A stretch of DNA of 64,000 bases from Aminipila luticellarii (lineage in GTDB: Bacteria > Bacillota > Clostridia > Peptostreptococcales > Anaerovoracaceae): NCBI RefSeq assembly GCF_004103735.1, contig NZ_CP035281.1, positions 1,240,001 to 1,304,000 on the forward strand, given 5' to 3'. The translations under genes were made by a program, and so were the position numbers. Under the pieces are notes generated by a model. That model was not told the origin of the DNA. It did no database searches and was given only the letters and a program-made list of their open reading frames with translations. Of the stretch, positions 43,554-54,428 are shown piece by piece; position 1 is the stretch's first letter; each line of letters starts with the position of its first letter.

Positions 43554-43799
43554 ATGTCGGAACATGAACACTTTTGCACCTGCGGAGATAAGGAGTGCAA
43601 ATTCAATCCCCGCAATCACAACATGGGATGCGATCCATGTATACAAAAAAACTTAAGCGAAGGGGAGATCCCAAGCTGTTTCTTTCACTTAGTCCACGAC
43701 GATACGTCTGAGCTTCAGGAGTTTACCATGGGGAGCTTCGTGAAGTATTATCAGAAATATGCCGATGAAAAGGGAGCGCCTGCTTCCGAAAATGCTTGA
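43554..43799 (+). CDS. DUF6485 family cysteine-rich protein
   Basis: An 81-residue protein with a cysteine pattern CTCGDKECKFNPRNHNMGC then CDPCIQKNL and a GEIPSCFFHLV block, matching DUF6485. The seven cysteines suggest zinc binding. AGGAGGG precedes the ATG. The family is small, found in anaerobic Bacillota and uncharacterised. It has its own terminator downstream. Confidence 0.75.
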   Translation: MSEHEHFCTCGDKECKFNPRNHNMGCDPCIQKNLSEGEIPSCFFHLVHDDTSELQEFTMGSFVKYYQKYADEKGAPASENA

Positions 43800-43808
43800 A
43801 ATATAAAG

Positions 43809-43860
43809 AAGAGCTGTTCAGACAGAGATGAAATAATCTTGTTTGCGCAGCTCTTTTTTT
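43809..43860 (+). terminator. Terminator after the DUF6485 gene
   Basis: The arms agagctg (43810-43816) and cagctct (43848-43854) are followed by a T-run. Confidence 0.7.
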
Positions 43861-44001
43861 GTAGGTTCATTTAGACTTGTCTGAGATTGGTTTGAAGGGG
43901 AATCAGGGTTTTAAGAAAAATAGGTTAAAAGGAGCATAATAACTTGTTTTTTGGAAATTTTAAAATTATGACTTAAGTTTCCAGTTAGGAGGATTTTAAA
44001 A

Positions 44002-44196
44002 ATGGATGACAATACGAAAAATAGGTTAAACGGCATGAACAATATGAGATTGGACGACTCCAATGCTGTCAACAATGAAAACACGGCGGCATGGAGCAAT
44101 GCGGAACAGGCTGCCGAACAGACAGACGTAAATATTCCATCAGAATACAGTATAGAAAAAGCAAAAAACTGGGTGGATAATGGCAGCCAATTATGA
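44002..44196 (+). CDS. DUF3787-like small protein
   Basis: A 64-residue polar protein. The C-terminal half shows TAAWSN then IPSEYSIEKAKNWVD, which matches the short Clostridia family DUF3787 (TAAW ... PSE..VE.AK.WVD). It has no signal or membrane segment. AGGAGG precedes the ATG. It lies just before nifJ, 70 bases away, on the same strand. Function unknown. Confidence 0.65.
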   Translation: MDDNTKNRLNGMNNMRLDDSNAVNNENTAAWSNAEQAAEQTDVNIPSEYSIEKAKNWVDNGSQL

Positions 44197-44266
44197 TAAA
44201 CAGGATGGCTAAAGCAAATATGACCAATAGAATAAATGTAAGGAATAGCAGAACAGGAGAACGGTT

Positions 44267-47200
44267 ATGTCAAAGATACAGATGACTTTAGACGGTAATA
44301 CGGCGGCAGCTTATGCAGCCTATGCATTCACAGATGTGGCTGCGATTTATCCCATAACGCCGTCGTCAGGCATGGCTGAGATAACAGATGAATGGTCAGC
44401 CAAGGGCAGAAAAAATATATTTGATCAGGAAGTGAGTTTAGTGGAAATGCAGTCGGAAGCGGGAGCGGCGGGTGCCTTCCACGGTGCCTTACAAGCGGGT
44501 GCACTGGCAACTACTTTTACGGCATCTCAAGGATTGCTTTTGATGATTCCTAATTTATATAAGGTGGCGGGTGAGTTGCTTCCCGGAGTACTGCACGTCA
44601 GTGCCAGAGCACTTTCTACCCATGCGTTGAGCATATTTGGAGATCATCAGGATGTGATGGCAGTACGGCAAACAGGCTGTGCCATGTTAGTCAGTGGATC
44701 GGTACAGGAAATTATGGATTTTGCACCGGTTGCACATTTGGCCGCAATCAAGGGAAGAATGCCTTTTATACATTTTTTTGACGGATTTCGGACATCCCAT
44801 GAAATTCAAAAAGTAGAGGCTCTTGAATATTCAGATTATGCCCAGCTGGTGGATCATCAGGAGATTCAGGCATTTCGGGACAGAGCCTTATCGCCCAATC
44901 ATCCTGTAGTCAGGGGAACGGCACAAAATCCGGATATTTATTTTCAAGAGAGGGAAGCAGGAAATCCTTTTTATTATGATCTGGTATCGATTGTGGAAGA
45001 TTATCTGAACAAAATGGGTGAGAAAACGGGAAGACCCCATGGGCTGTTTGATTATTATGGGGCGCCGGATGCGGAATACGTGATCATAGCCATGGGTTCC
45101 GTAACGGGCACCATTGAAGAGACCGTTGACTATCACAACGCAAAAGGTGAAAAATACGGTGCAGTGAACGTGCATTTGTTTCGTCCCTTTTCTGTGAAGC
45201 ATTTTTTAAACTGCGTTCCGAAAACGGTAAAGAGGATTGCGGTATTAGACCGTACCAAAGAACCGGGAGCCATCGGGGAACCTTTATACCTTGACATATG
45301 CAGCTGCTACAGCGGAAGGGAAGAAGCACCGATGATCATCGGGGGAAGATACGGATTGGGCTCCAAAGACATCTGCTCCGGCGATATTACAGCGGTGTAT
45401 GAAAATTTAAAACAGAGGTATCCAAAGACGCATTTTACCGTTGGAATCGTGGATGATGTAACAAACACTTCTCTCATCAGAATGGATCTTCCGGACGCGG
45501 AGCCGGCCGGCCGTACGGCGTGTAAAATCTGGGGGCTTGGGTCCGATGGAACGGTAGGCTCAAATAAACAGGCGATTATGATTATCGGAAATAAAACGGA
45601 CAATCATGTACAGGCATATTTTGAATACGATTCAAAAAAATCCGGAGGGGTGACCATTTCTCATCTGCGTTTTGGCAAATCTCCTATCAAATCGGAGTAT
45701 TCTGTTAAAAATGCAGACTATGTGGCCTGCCATAATCAGTCTTACGTGAATAAGTATGACATTCTGGCAGACATAAAAAGGAGTGGAACGTTTGTTCTTA
45801 ATTGCTCGTGGACAGAGGAGCAATTAGAGGAGCAGCTGCCCGATTCCTACAAAAAAATTATTGCTGAAAAAAATATAAATTTCTATACGGTCGATGCAGT
45901 TAAAATTGCTGAGGAAATCGGTTTGGGCAATCGAATCAATATGATCATGCAGGGTGCTTTTTTTAAATTGATCCGGATTCTTCCGGAGGAGGAATATGTT
46001 AAAGAACTGAAAAAAGCCGTGACCTATTCCTATAATAAAAAGGGAGATCAGGTCGTTCGGATGAATCAGGAGGCCATCGTCAGAGGAATGGAGGGTCTTC
46101 ATTCCGTAAAAGTACCGGAAGCTTGGAAAGAGCTTGAAGAAAGCAAAACAGCGGCAGATATAAAGGGAGAGCCTGAGTTTATCCGGAAAATTATGAGGCC
46201 TATGCAGGCACGAAAAGGAAATGATCTGCCGGTCAGTGCTTTCAAGGGAAGAGCGGACGGAACCTTCCCACCCGGAACTACGGCTTATGAGAAGCGGGGA
46301 ATTGCCGTTCACGTTCCAAAATGGATAGAAAAGAACTGTATCCAGTGCAACCAATGCTCTTATATCTGCCCTCATGCAGTCATCAGGCCATTTCTGCTGA
46401 ATGACGAGGAGATAAAGACAGCCCCCGCTTCTTTTAAGACCATAGAGGCTGCGGGAAAGGCTCTGGAAGGATTGCATTTCAGAATTCAGATCAGCCCAAT
46501 GGATTGCACCGGCTGCGGGAATTGTGCAGATATTTGTCCGGCAAAAGAAAAGGCTCTCGTGATGAAAGCTATCGCTGCCCAGGAGGAAGAAATAGAAAAT
46601 TGGAAGTTTGCTATTTCCAAAATAGGGTATAAAACTAACATCAAAATAGGGGAATCCTTTAAAGACAGTCAATTTAAAGAACCCTTCATGGAATTTTCAG
46701 GGGCTTGCGCCGGCTGTGGAGAGCCGCCGTATATTAAACTTATCACACAGCTGTTTGGAGATCGTATGATGATTGCTAACGCCACAGGGTGCTCATCTAT
46801 ATGGGGAGCATCCGCACCAAGTATCTGCTATTCGATCAATCGGGAAGGAAAGGGTCCCGCGTGGGCCAGTTCTCTCTTTGAAGATAATGCAGAATTTGGA
46901 TTTGGTATGCACTTAGCCGTGAAGCAGATGAGAAAAAGTCTGGAAGAAAACATGAAGACATTGCTGCAATCCCCTATTGATGAAAATATCAGATGTCTTA
47001 TCCGTGAATGGATAGCGGGCAAGGAAGACGGAAATATAAGCAAAGAAACAGGTGACAAGCTGATTGGTCTGCTGGATGGGTATGAAAATCCTGACGGGGG
47101 AATCATGCGTTTGGTCAAGCTTATACAGCAAAAAAAAGACTATCTGACCAAACGTTCTCAATGGATCATCGGCGGAGACGGATGGGCTTACGATATCGGT

Positions 47201-47803
47201 TTTGGCGGGCTGGATCAGGTGATGGCGTCCGGGGAAGATATCAATGTGCTCGTATTTGATACAGAGGTGTATTCCAATACAGGAGGACAGGCTTCTAAAG
47301 CTACTCCGGCTGCCGCTGTGGCAAAATTTGCGTTTTCGGGGAAAAAGTCCGGGAAAAAAGACCTCGGTCTGATGATGATGACGTATGGCAATATTTATGT
47401 GGCACAGGTTGGGATTCATGCGGACAATACTCAGTTGCTCAAGGCTGTTACGGAAGCGGAAAAATATAGGGGACCTTCGATTATTATCGCTTATGCGCCC
47501 TGCATCAGCCATGGTATGAAAAAAGGTATGGGAAAGAGCATGGAGACAATTAAGCAAGCTGTAATGGCCGGATACTGGCACCTTTATCGTTATAATCCGG
47601 AGTTAAAAAAGGAAGGAAAAAATCCTTTTATTCTGGATTCAAAAGAACCCGCAGAAAGCTTCCGGGATTTTCTGATGGAGCAGGTTCGCTATAGCTCGCT
47701 GATAAAGACCTATCCCAATGAGGCAGAGGAGCTATTTTCACAGGCAGAAGAAGCAGCACAAAAACGATATGAGATGTATAAAAGGTTAGCATCTATAATG
47801 TAA
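44267..47803 (+). CDS. nifJ: Pyruvate:ferredoxin (flavodoxin) oxidoreductase
   Basis: A 1178-residue single-chain enzyme of normal length. It converts pyruvate and CoA to acetyl-CoA, CO2 and reduced ferredoxin in the cytoplasm. Domains in order: pyrimidine-binding part (YPITPSSGMAEITDEW), domain II, the gamma/EKR-type part (about 435-495), two 4Fe-4S motifs CIQCNQCSYICP and CTGCGNCADICP, the third-cluster/TPP region CAGCGEPPYIKL and the TPP-binding GGDGWAYDIGFGGLDQV with YSNTGGQASK. All cluster cysteines are seen. GAGAACGG precedes the ATG. It is the key evidence for an anaerobic lifestyle. Confidence 0.96.
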   Translation: MSKIQMTLDGNTAAAYAAYAFTDVAAIYPITPSSGMAEITDEWSAKGRKNIFDQEVSLVEMQSEAGAAGAFHGALQAGALATTFTASQGLLLMIPNLYKVAGELLPGVLHVSARALSTHALSIFGDHQDVMAVRQTGCAMLVSGSVQEIMDFAPVAHLAAIKGRMPFIHFFDGFRTSHEIQKVEALEYSDYAQLVDHQEIQAFRDRALSPNHPVVRGTAQNPDIYFQEREAGNPFYYDLVSIVEDYLNKMGEKTGRPHGLFDYYGAPDAEYVIIAMGSVTGTIEETVDYHNAKGEKYGAVNVHLFRPFSVKHFLNCVPKTVKRIAVLDRTKEPGAIGEPLYLDICSCYSGREEAPMIIGGRYGLGSKDICSGDITAVYENLKQRYPKTHFTVGIVDDVTNTSLIRMDLPDAEPAGRTACKIWGLGSDGTVGSNKQAIMIIGNKTDNHVQAYFEYDSKKSGGVTISHLRFGKSPIKSEYSVKNADYVACHNQSYVNKYDILADIKRSGTFVLNCSWTEEQLEEQLPDSYKKIIAEKNINFYTVDAVKIAEEIGLGNRINMIMQGAFFKLIRILPEEEYVKELKKAVTYSYNKKGDQVVRMNQEAIVRGMEGLHSVKVPEAWKELEESKTAADIKGEPEFIRKIMRPMQARKGNDLPVSAFKGRADGTFPPGTTAYEKRGIAVHVPKWIEKNCIQCNQCSYICPHAVIRPFLLNDEEIKTAPASFKTIEAAGKALEGLHFRIQISPMDCTGCGNCADICPAKEKALVMKAIAAQEEEIENWKFAISKIGYKTNIKIGESFKDSQFKEPFMEFSGACAGCGEPPYIKLITQLFGDRMMIANATGCSSIWGASAPSICYSINREGKGPAWASSLFEDNAEFGFGMHLAVKQMRKSLEENMKTLLQSPIDENIRCLIREWIAGKEDGNISKETGDKLIGLLDGYENPDGGIMRLVKLIQQKKDYLTKRSQWIIGGDGWAYDIGFGGLDQVMASGEDINVLVFDTEVYSNTGGQASKATPAAAVAKFAFSGKKSGKKDLGLMMMTYGNIYVAQVGIHADNTQLLKAVTEAEKYRGPSIIIAYAPCISHGMKKGMGKSMETIKQAVMAGYWHLYRYNPELKKEGKNPFILDSKEPAESFRDFLMEQVRYSSLIKTYPNEAEELFSQAEEAAQKRYEMYKRLASIM

Positions 47804-47839
47804 TGTAAGGAAGTTTTATAATAATGAGGAGGAAATAAA

Positions 47840-48190
47840 ATGCAAAACGTATTCATTAAAAATATTAAACATGAAGAGGTTATTTCTTTAGCCGATCAGG
47901 TTGACATCATGAGCGGTCAGGTAGTAAGCAAAACCTTGGCACAGAATTCGGCAGTCAGCATTACTTTATTTGCTTTTGATAAAGGGGAAGAAATCAGTAC
48001 CCATGATTCTGCGGGAGATGCTATGGTCACGGTTTTGGAGGGAACTGGAAGGTTTACGGTAGATGGTGTGGAATATTTGCTCAAACCCAATGAAACATTG
48101 ATCATGCCGGCAAAAAAGCCCCATGCCGTGTATGCCCAGGAGAACTTTAAAATGATGTTAGTTGTAGTGTTTCCCCAGAATAAAGAATAA
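47840..48190 (+). CDS. Cupin-domain protein
   Basis: A 116-residue single-domain cupin. Motif 1 is ISTHDSAGDAMVTVLEG (with H and late acidic residue) and motif 2 is LIMPAKKPHAV with the metal-binding histidine. AGGAGG precedes the ATG. It lies between nifJ and mutY with short gaps. Small stand-alone cupins of this type bind metals or small ligands; the role here is not known. Confidence 0.85.
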   Translation: MQNVFIKNIKHEEVISLADQVDIMSGQVVSKTLAQNSAVSITLFAFDKGEEISTHDSAGDAMVTVLEGTGRFTVDGVEYLLKPNETLIMPAKKPHAVYAQENFKMMLVVVFPQNKE

Positions 48191-48223
48191 CAGGCGGAGC
48201 TTCTTGCTTTAAAGGAGTTTGAT

Positions 48224-49303
48224 TTGAATATAAAAACAGAATTTAATCCTAAAATAAAAAATATTGTACTGTTTCAGTCCGACCTGTTAAAATGGTATCA
48301 TAAAAATGCCAGAGTACTGCCGTGGAGAAGTAATCCGACACCATATAGAGTCTGGATCTCGGAGATGATGCTTCAGCAGACCAGAGTGGATACCGTCATT
48401 CCCTATTTTACGAGATTTATGAATGAATTGCCAGACATACCGGCTCTTGCCGGCGTAGAAGAAGATAAGCTGTTGAAGCTGTGGCAAGGGCTTGGATATT
48501 ATAACAGAGCACTCAATTTAAAGAAAACAGCAAAAATTCTTGTGGAAAAATATCAGGGACAGCTTCCGTCGGATGTGAAGACTCTGATGGAGCTTCCCGG
48601 TATCGGACCCTATTCAGCAGGAGCTATTGCTTCCATTGCTTTTGAAAAAGCTGTCCCGGCAGTAGACGGGAATGTTTTACGGATCATGGCACGGATACTG
48701 GCAAGCCGTGAGGATATGAATCAGGTAAAAATAAAAAAACAGATGCAGGAATTTATGCTTGAAGTAGTACCTTTAAACGACCCGGGTGCTTTTAATCAGG
48801 CCATGATGGATTTAGGTGCAACTATCTGCCTTCCGAATGGGGAACCAAAATGTGAGAAGTGTCCGGTCAGAAAGCATTGCAGAGCCTTTGAGTTGAAGCT
48901 GACATCACAAATTCCCATAAAGGTATCCAAAAAAAGACGGGGCATTGAAGAAAAGACTGTTTTCGTCCTTTCATCGGGGGAAAAGTTTGCCCTGCAAAAA
49001 AGAAAAGCAGGGGGGCTGCTGCCGAACCTTTGGGAGTTTCCCAATACCTCCGGCTATTTGACGGAAGAACAGAGCAGATCCGTTTTGGAGGATTGGGGGA
49101 TCCTTGTTGAAGAAATGCTTGAATTAAAGCCGTCCAAGCACATTTTCAGCCATATAGAATGGCATATGAAAGGCTTTTTTGTCACCGCGGCCAATACAGA
49201 TAAAAGCAGTTCGAATTTTGTATGGGTTACGAAGGAGGAAATACAGCACCAATACTCTATCCCGACTGCTTTTAAGGATTTTATAAAATATATTCTGAAA
49301 TGA
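48224..49303 (+). CDS. mutY: A/G-specific adenine glycosylase
   Basis: A 359-residue DNA repair enzyme that removes adenine mispaired with 8-oxoguanine. The catalytic part has ISEMMLQQTRVDTVIPYF (glutamate), the HhH motif LPGIGPYSAGA and the catalytic aspartate in AVDGNVLRIMAR. Four cysteines in CLPNGEPKCEKCPVRKHC hold the 4Fe-4S cluster. A C-terminal NUDIX-like domain (FALQKRKAGGLLPNLWEFP) recognises 8-oxoG. The start is TTG at 48224 after AAAGGAG. Confidence 0.93.
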   Translation: MNIKTEFNPKIKNIVLFQSDLLKWYHKNARVLPWRSNPTPYRVWISEMMLQQTRVDTVIPYFTRFMNELPDIPALAGVEEDKLLKLWQGLGYYNRALNLKKTAKILVEKYQGQLPSDVKTLMELPGIGPYSAGAIASIAFEKAVPAVDGNVLRIMARILASREDMNQVKIKKQMQEFMLEVVPLNDPGAFNQAMMDLGATICLPNGEPKCEKCPVRKHCRAFELKLTSQIPIKVSKKRRGIEEKTVFVLSSGEKFALQKRKAGGLLPNLWEFPNTSGYLTEEQSRSVLEDWGILVEEMLELKPSKHIFSHIEWHMKGFFVTAANTDKSSSNFVWVTKEEIQHQYSIPTAFKDFIKYILK

Positions 49304-49377
49304 GAAATTTTATTTTTGTTCCGGATTCGTTTTTGTAATTTTAGCAGTAAATCAATAGTAGTAGGGAGTATATTTTA

Positions 49378-51096
49378 ATGAAAAGTTTAAAAGGTAAATT
49401 GATTTTATTCGTTCTGATCTTAGTGATCGGAGCCTCATTGCTTACCGTATCCATCGGTCTGCTGCGGAGCTTCAAGGTTACAGAGGATATTATTCAAACG
49501 CAGATCGAGCATCAACTGACCGGTGATAACAACATGCTTAAGCTGTATATGGAAGAACAATTTGGTTCAGTTCATCTTTCCAGTAGCGGCAAGTTAGTGG
49601 ATCGGGAGGGGAAGCCGGTGGATGGGCGATATGAGTATATTGACAAACTGGCTGAAAATATGAACGTGGTAGCCACGATCTTTGTGAAAGACGGAGATGA
49701 GTATAAGCGTGTCCTCACCACGATTACAGATGAAAAGGGCGGCCGGGTCGTAGGAACGGCACTGGATGCAAAAGGAGAGGCTTATAAAGCTCTATCTGAG
49801 GGTAATTCCTACTTTGGGCAGGCAGAAATCCTGAATAAGTCGTATATGACGGGATACACGCCTATTTATGACAGCAGTAAAAAAGTCATTGGTATTTATT
49901 TTGTCGGAGTACCGATGGAATCCATCAATCTGATTTTAGATCAGGGTATTCAGGCTACGATCAGATCTGTGGCCGTTTCGATTCTTTTGATTCTGCTGGC
50001 TGCAGCGACTGTGATTTATTTCGTGGCTTCTTCTATTGTGAAACCCATTCAGAAAATCACAAGAGGAGCGCAGCAGATCGCTGACGGCAACTTTGATGTC
50101 AGCTTGTCCGTGCATTCAAAGGATGAAGTCGGGCAGCTTGCCAAGTCTTTCAATTTGACCATAGACCGGTTAGTGAATTATCAGGGATATATTGATGAAG
50201 TTTCGGATTCGTTACTGAACATTTCCAAGGGAGATCTGACTGTTCAGCTTCAAAAGGAATATCTGGGGCAGTTTGAAAAATTAAAGATTAATATGCAGTC
50301 TCTTTTAGAAAACCTTAGCATGACCTTAGGGCAGATCAATAAACTGGCGGACGAAGTGGCAAATGGTTCGGAACAAATAGCGGATGGAGCTCAAGCCCTT
50401 TCTCAGGGCGCTACGGAGCAGGCCAGTTCAGTGGAAGAACTGTCCGCGACCTTGAGTGAGATCAGCGGTCATATTGAAAAGAGTGCGGAAAATGCCAAGG
50501 CCGCTCATGAGAAAGCCGGTAAGGCAGGACAGGAACTGGAAAGCAGCAATGAGCAGATGAGAAATATGGTAGAGGCGATGAACCAGATTACCTTAAAATC
50601 CTCTGAGATTTCTAAGATTATTCGGATTATAGAGGATATTGCATTTCAAACCAATATTCTTGCGTTAAACGCTGCCGTGGAAGCGGCCAGAGCCGGAAGT
50701 GCAGGAAAAGGATTCGCCGTAGTGGCAGATGAAGTAAGAAATCTTGCGGGAAAATCAGCAGAGGCTGCAAAAAATACCACGGCTTTGATTGAAGAAACTC
50801 TGGAAGCTGTTCAAAACGGTTCTGCGATTTCAACCAGAACAGCCCTGTCTATGGAAGAAAGCTCCAGGGTAACCAGTGAAGCGGTCGGCTTAATCGATAA
50901 GATTGCCAATGCTTCCAAGGAACAGGCGGATTCCATTGCACAAATTAATTTAGGTGTGGAACAAATTTCAATGGTGGTACAAAATAATGCGGCCACCGCA
51001 GAAGAAAGTGCGGCGGCCAGCGAAGAACTGTCCAGACAGGCGCAGATACTGAAAGGATACATAGAAAATTTTAAATTACGCCATGAAAATATATAG
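49378..51096 (+). CDS. Methyl-accepting chemotaxis protein, single-Cache type
   Basis: A 572-residue receptor. Transmembrane helix 1 is about 7-28, then comes an extracytoplasmic Cache domain (about 35-195; [36 protein letters not shown]), helix 2 about 200-222, a HAMP domain and the signalling domain with [20 protein letters not shown] and VADEVRNLA. The ligand is a small molecule not predictable here. AGTAGGGAG precedes the ATG. It lies next to a second receptor on the same strand, which suggests a motile cell. Confidence 0.93.
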   Translation: MKSLKGKLILFVLILVIGASLLTVSIGLLRSFKVTEDIIQTQIEHQLTGDNNMLKLYMEEQFGSVHLSSSGKLVDREGKPVDGRYEYIDKLAENMNVVATIFVKDGDEYKRVLTTITDEKGGRVVGTALDAKGEAYKALSEGNSYFGQAEILNKSYMTGYTPIYDSSKKVIGIYFVGVPMESINLILDQGIQATIRSVAVSILLILLAAATVIYFVASSIVKPIQKITRGAQQIADGNFDVSLSVHSKDEVGQLAKSFNLTIDRLVNYQGYIDEVSDSLLNISKGDLTVQLQKEYLGQFEKLKINMQSLLENLSMTLGQINKLADEVANGSEQIADGAQALSQGATEQASSVEELSATLSEISGHIEKSAENAKAAHEKAGKAGQELESSNEQMRNMVEAMNQITLKSSEISKIIRIIEDIAFQTNILALNAAVEAARAGSAGKGFAVVADEVRNLAGKSAEAAKNTTALIEETLEAVQNGSAISTRTALSMEESSRVTSEAVGLIDKIANASKEQADSIAQINLGVEQISMVVQNNAATAEESAAASEELSRQAQILKGYIENFKLRHENI

Positions 51097-51141
51097 GCTT
51101 TCAATCAAAAACATAGATTCCTTAACAATTTCATCTTTATA

Positions 51142-51187
51142 AAAGGCAAAACTTAGCGCAAATACCGCTAAGTTTTGCCTTTTTTTG
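51142..51187 (+). terminator. Terminator after the first chemotaxis receptor
   Basis: A 17-bp stem starting aaaggcaaaacttagcg with a 7-base loop, followed by a T-run. Very strong. Confidence 0.93.
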
Positions 51188-51357
51188 TCCAATTTATTGC
51201 TTTTACTGCCAAAAAATGCTAAGATTGACTTAATCTTATTGCCAATATTCACTAATAAAGAGTTTTTTCTTTAATTTCTTCAGGACTCTACAGATTTGGA
51301 ACGAATGGAATAAGATGAAGAGCATTTATTTAATAAATTGAAAGAGGAGAATTTAAG

Positions 51358-53427
51358 ATGGATGAAGGAAAAATTTTATGGAAGAACAGATTATCGGTAA
51401 AAATACCGATGATGATAGCTCTTGTCATATTAATCGTCATTGTAGCCATGTGTTCTTGTTTAAGCTTCTTAACAAGCAATACCGTGAGCAACATGATGGA
51501 AAAAGAACTGAACTATATCGCCGACGAGAATGCCAAAGAAGTATTATCCTATCTGGACAGTATGAAGATTTTTTCTCAGGAATTATCCTTAGAGGTGCAA
51601 CGATTCCAAAGCTTAGATAAGGAAAGTGCCAATAAGCTGCTTATCGAATCTTTGCAGGGCGTATTAAAAAATAACGATAAAATATTTTCAGCATACTATG
51701 CGTTTGAACCCAACAAATATATGGCCGATACACCAGATGGCCTGTCTTATTATGTATACCGCGATGGGGACAGTACAAGACTTGATATTTTAAACAACTT
51801 TGATACATACGGAAAAGACGACTACTATTTGCCTACAAAGGAGAACTTATCCACTCATGTTACGGAACCTTATGAATATGAGCTGACTACGGGGGAAAAG
51901 GTGTGGCTGATTACACTGAGTTCTCCCATTATCAACGAAAAGGGTGAATTTTTAGGCGTTGCCAACTGTGATATTGATATGTCCAGCATATCTGATCTTC
52001 ATTTTGCCAACGGAGGATATAAATCTTCTTACAGCTATATTGTCACCAGCCTTGGGACCTGTATGGCTCATACATTAGATCAAAAAGCAGTAGGCAGTAT
52101 ACCGAAAAATATTTCCGAATACAGCAAGATCCAATCTGCAGTAAAGAATGGAAAGTCGGTAACGGACGAAATTAAGAATCCGTATTCCAATGAAAAAACG
52201 GCATACGTTATACATAAGCCGGTTACATTAGACGGAACTGATGTAAAATGGTCCAGTGCCTTCGTCATCAACAAGAGCGAGGCCATGAGCAGCGTTTCTA
52301 AAATGGTTCTGGCCTTGGCAGGTATTGGCGTGGTCGGACTGATCGTTTTGATTGCTGTCAGTATCAAAACGATTAAAAGGAGTTTGAAACCGGTAGATGA
52401 CGTAATCGGTATGGCGGAAAAAATGGAAAAAGGGGATTTCTCTTTTGAAGATGGAGAAAAATCCTACGGAACGGATGAGCTGGGTTTATTGTCTAGGATC
52501 TTTATGGAAACCTCTGAGGTATTAAGCGGATATATTCAAGAAATTTCACACGTTCTGGAAAATGTAGCTTCCGGAAATTTGGACGTAGCGATTAAAAGAG
52601 AGTTTGTAGGAGATTTTAATGAGATCAAGTTAGCTTTGACCGGTATTTTAAATTCCTTAAATGTGACGTTCAGTGAGATGAGAACCGCTGCGGAACAAGT
52701 GGCTACTGGTGCGGAGCAGTTTTCGGACGGTTCTCAGTCGATGAGTCAGGGAGCCATTGAACAGGCAAGCTCTGTAGAACAGTTGTCCGCCAAGATCCTG
52801 GAAATAAGCGGACAGGTGAAAGAAAATGCCATGCATGCCAGCAAGGCCAACGATAAGGCAGAAGAGGTCGGTACAGAGCTGGAAAACAGTAACAAACAGA
52901 TGCATGAACTGCTAAAAGCGATGGATGATATTACAACCTCCTCCAATCAGATTGGAAACATCATTAAAACGATTGAAGATATTGCATTCCAGACCAATAT
53001 ATTGGCCTTAAATGCAGCCGTTGAGGCGGCCAGAGCCGGTGCGGCAGGAAAAGGCTTTGCAGTGGTTGCAGATGAAGTAAGAAATTTGGCGTCAAAAAGT
53101 GCGGAAGCTGCAAAAAATACCACAGTTCTTATTGAAAGCTCACTTCATTCCGTACAAGAAGGCGGACGCTTTGCGGAAATCACCGCTACCTCTTTGGAAA
53201 CTGTCGTAATGGGTACGAAAGAAATCCTTTCAGCCATCGCGGAAATTTCCGAGAAGACGGAAGTTCAATCCTTGTCCTTGGAAGAGGTTACCGCGGGAAT
53301 TGAACAAATTTCAAACGTTGTTCAGACCAATGCGGCGACTGCCGAAGAGAGTGCAGCTACCAGTCAGGAATTGTCGGCACAGGCACAGCTATTGAAAGAT
53401 CAAATTGCCAGATTCCAGGTTCGATAG
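51358..53427 (+). CDS. Methyl-accepting chemotaxis protein, double-Cache type
   Basis: A 689-residue receptor. Helix 1 is about 17-38, a long extracytoplasmic dCache-like sensor spans about 40-310 ([34 protein letters not shown]), helix 2 is about 315-337, then HAMP and the signalling domain with [20 protein letters not shown]. dCache_1 sensors often bind amino acids or amines. GAGGAG precedes the ATG. The signalling tip is nearly identical to that of the preceding receptor, as expected. Confidence 0.93.
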   Translation: MDEGKILWKNRLSVKIPMMIALVILIVIVAMCSCLSFLTSNTVSNMMEKELNYIADENAKEVLSYLDSMKIFSQELSLEVQRFQSLDKESANKLLIESLQGVLKNNDKIFSAYYAFEPNKYMADTPDGLSYYVYRDGDSTRLDILNNFDTYGKDDYYLPTKENLSTHVTEPYEYELTTGEKVWLITLSSPIINEKGEFLGVANCDIDMSSISDLHFANGGYKSSYSYIVTSLGTCMAHTLDQKAVGSIPKNISEYSKIQSAVKNGKSVTDEIKNPYSNEKTAYVIHKPVTLDGTDVKWSSAFVINKSEAMSSVSKMVLALAGIGVVGLIVLIAVSIKTIKRSLKPVDDVIGMAEKMEKGDFSFEDGEKSYGTDELGLLSRIFMETSEVLSGYIQEISHVLENVASGNLDVAIKREFVGDFNEIKLALTGILNSLNVTFSEMRTAAEQVATGAEQFSDGSQSMSQGAIEQASSVEQLSAKILEISGQVKENAMHASKANDKAEEVGTELENSNKQMHELLKAMDDITTSSNQIGNIIKTIEDIAFQTNILALNAAVEAARAGAAGKGFAVVADEVRNLASKSAEAAKNTTVLIESSLHSVQEGGRFAEITATSLETVVMGTKEILSAIAEISEKTEVQSLSLEEVTAGIEQISNVVQTNAATAEESAATSQELSAQAQLLKDQIARFQVR

Positions 53428-53493
53428 AGTGCAGCGAGCGATTTGCCGGAGTAAAATCGGAGGTCGTATTTCTGTTATATAACATGTAGACGG

Positions 53494-53537
53494 CAGGCTT
53501 GCACCGTGATATGATCACAGTGTAAGCCTGTTTTTTT
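53494..53537 (+). terminator. Terminator after the second chemotaxis receptor
   Basis: The arms caggctt (53494-53500) and aagcctg (53524-53530) enclose a further gtgat/atcac helix and are followed by seven T residues. Confidence 0.85.
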
Positions 53538-53580
53538 GTGGCATGGCCACTTTTTAGATAAGATATTTTGGGTGAACGAA

Positions 53581-54423
53581 ATGAACAAAAGAAAAATCGC
53601 TGTAATAGGCATGTTTATCGCAGTAATCGTTTTTGCGGTGATAGCAGATGTGAGCCATTCTAAGCGGGAAGCATTAAAAGTAACCACTATAAATGTGCAG
53701 GTGGAAAATATTCCTGTTATCGAAACGTATATAGATGACGGGAAACAAAAACCTATGATTATTGTCCAGCATGGATTTAAAAATCGAAAGGAATCCACGA
53801 TAGGCTTAGCGGATAAACTGGCTGAGAAGGGATTTTTTGTCGTGTCACCGGATGCTTACGCTCATGGAGACAGAACCGAGGCTCCTTTGAGTTTAACAGA
53901 AATCATTGTGCATACGTCGGAAGAGTATGATGGACTAATAGACGCTTATAAAAAAGATGATAGGGTTAATATTCACAAGTTGGGAATTGCCGGGTTCTCC
54001 ATGGGAGGGTGTATTACTTTCCATTATGCAATTTATGGTAAACATCATCCGGAAGCTATCGCACCCACTATTTCGACCCCTTATTTTGAGCAGCTGATCG
54101 GGAGCAGGCTCAGCCGCAGCATTTACAGTTCACGGGAGGGGCTTTCAGTGGCTCAGGATGCAGCTGCAATTCAGTATATCGACCAGTATATTCTTTCTCA
54201 TTCTCCCTATAAAGACTATAAAAATTTAAAGGATGTGGCTGTTCTCATGCAGAACGGTGAACTGGACCGTTATGTAAACAGTGACGGAGTCCATAAGTTA
54301 AATACAGCATTGACCCCGATCAATCCAAGGGTACGGCTGGTGATGATCGCAGGAACGAAACACCAGGTAACCCCCGAAATGACAGACCGCATTGTGACCT
54401 TTATGTGCCAGAACTTAAAATGA
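53581..54423 (+). CDS. Membrane-anchored or secreted alpha/beta hydrolase
   Basis: A 280-residue protein. An N-terminal hydrophobic helix (about 6-23) is a signal anchor or signal peptide. The alpha/beta-hydrolase fold is shown by VQHGFKNRK (oxyanion HG), the nucleophile elbow GFSMGG, an aspartate in NGELDRYV and the catalytic histidine in GTKHQVTP. It may act on esters or small peptides outside the membrane. I use the ATG at 53581; an upstream in-frame start would read through the terminator. Confidence 0.85.
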   Translation: MNKRKIAVIGMFIAVIVFAVIADVSHSKREALKVTTINVQVENIPVIETYIDDGKQKPMIIVQHGFKNRKESTIGLADKLAEKGFFVVSPDAYAHGDRTEAPLSLTEIIVHTSEEYDGLIDAYKKDDRVNIHKLGIAGFSMGGCITFHYAIYGKHHPEAIAPTISTPYFEQLIGSRLSRSIYSSREGLSVAQDAAAIQYIDQYILSHSPYKDYKNLKDVAVLMQNGELDRYVNSDGVHKLNTALTPINPRVRLVMIAGTKHQVTPEMTDRIVTFMCQNLK

Positions 54424-54428
54424 TCTGA

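Noticed and set aside
45824-46672. 282-codon minus-strand frame inside nifJ
   Set aside because: It is antisense to a conserved domain region, with low-quality composition and no ribosome site.
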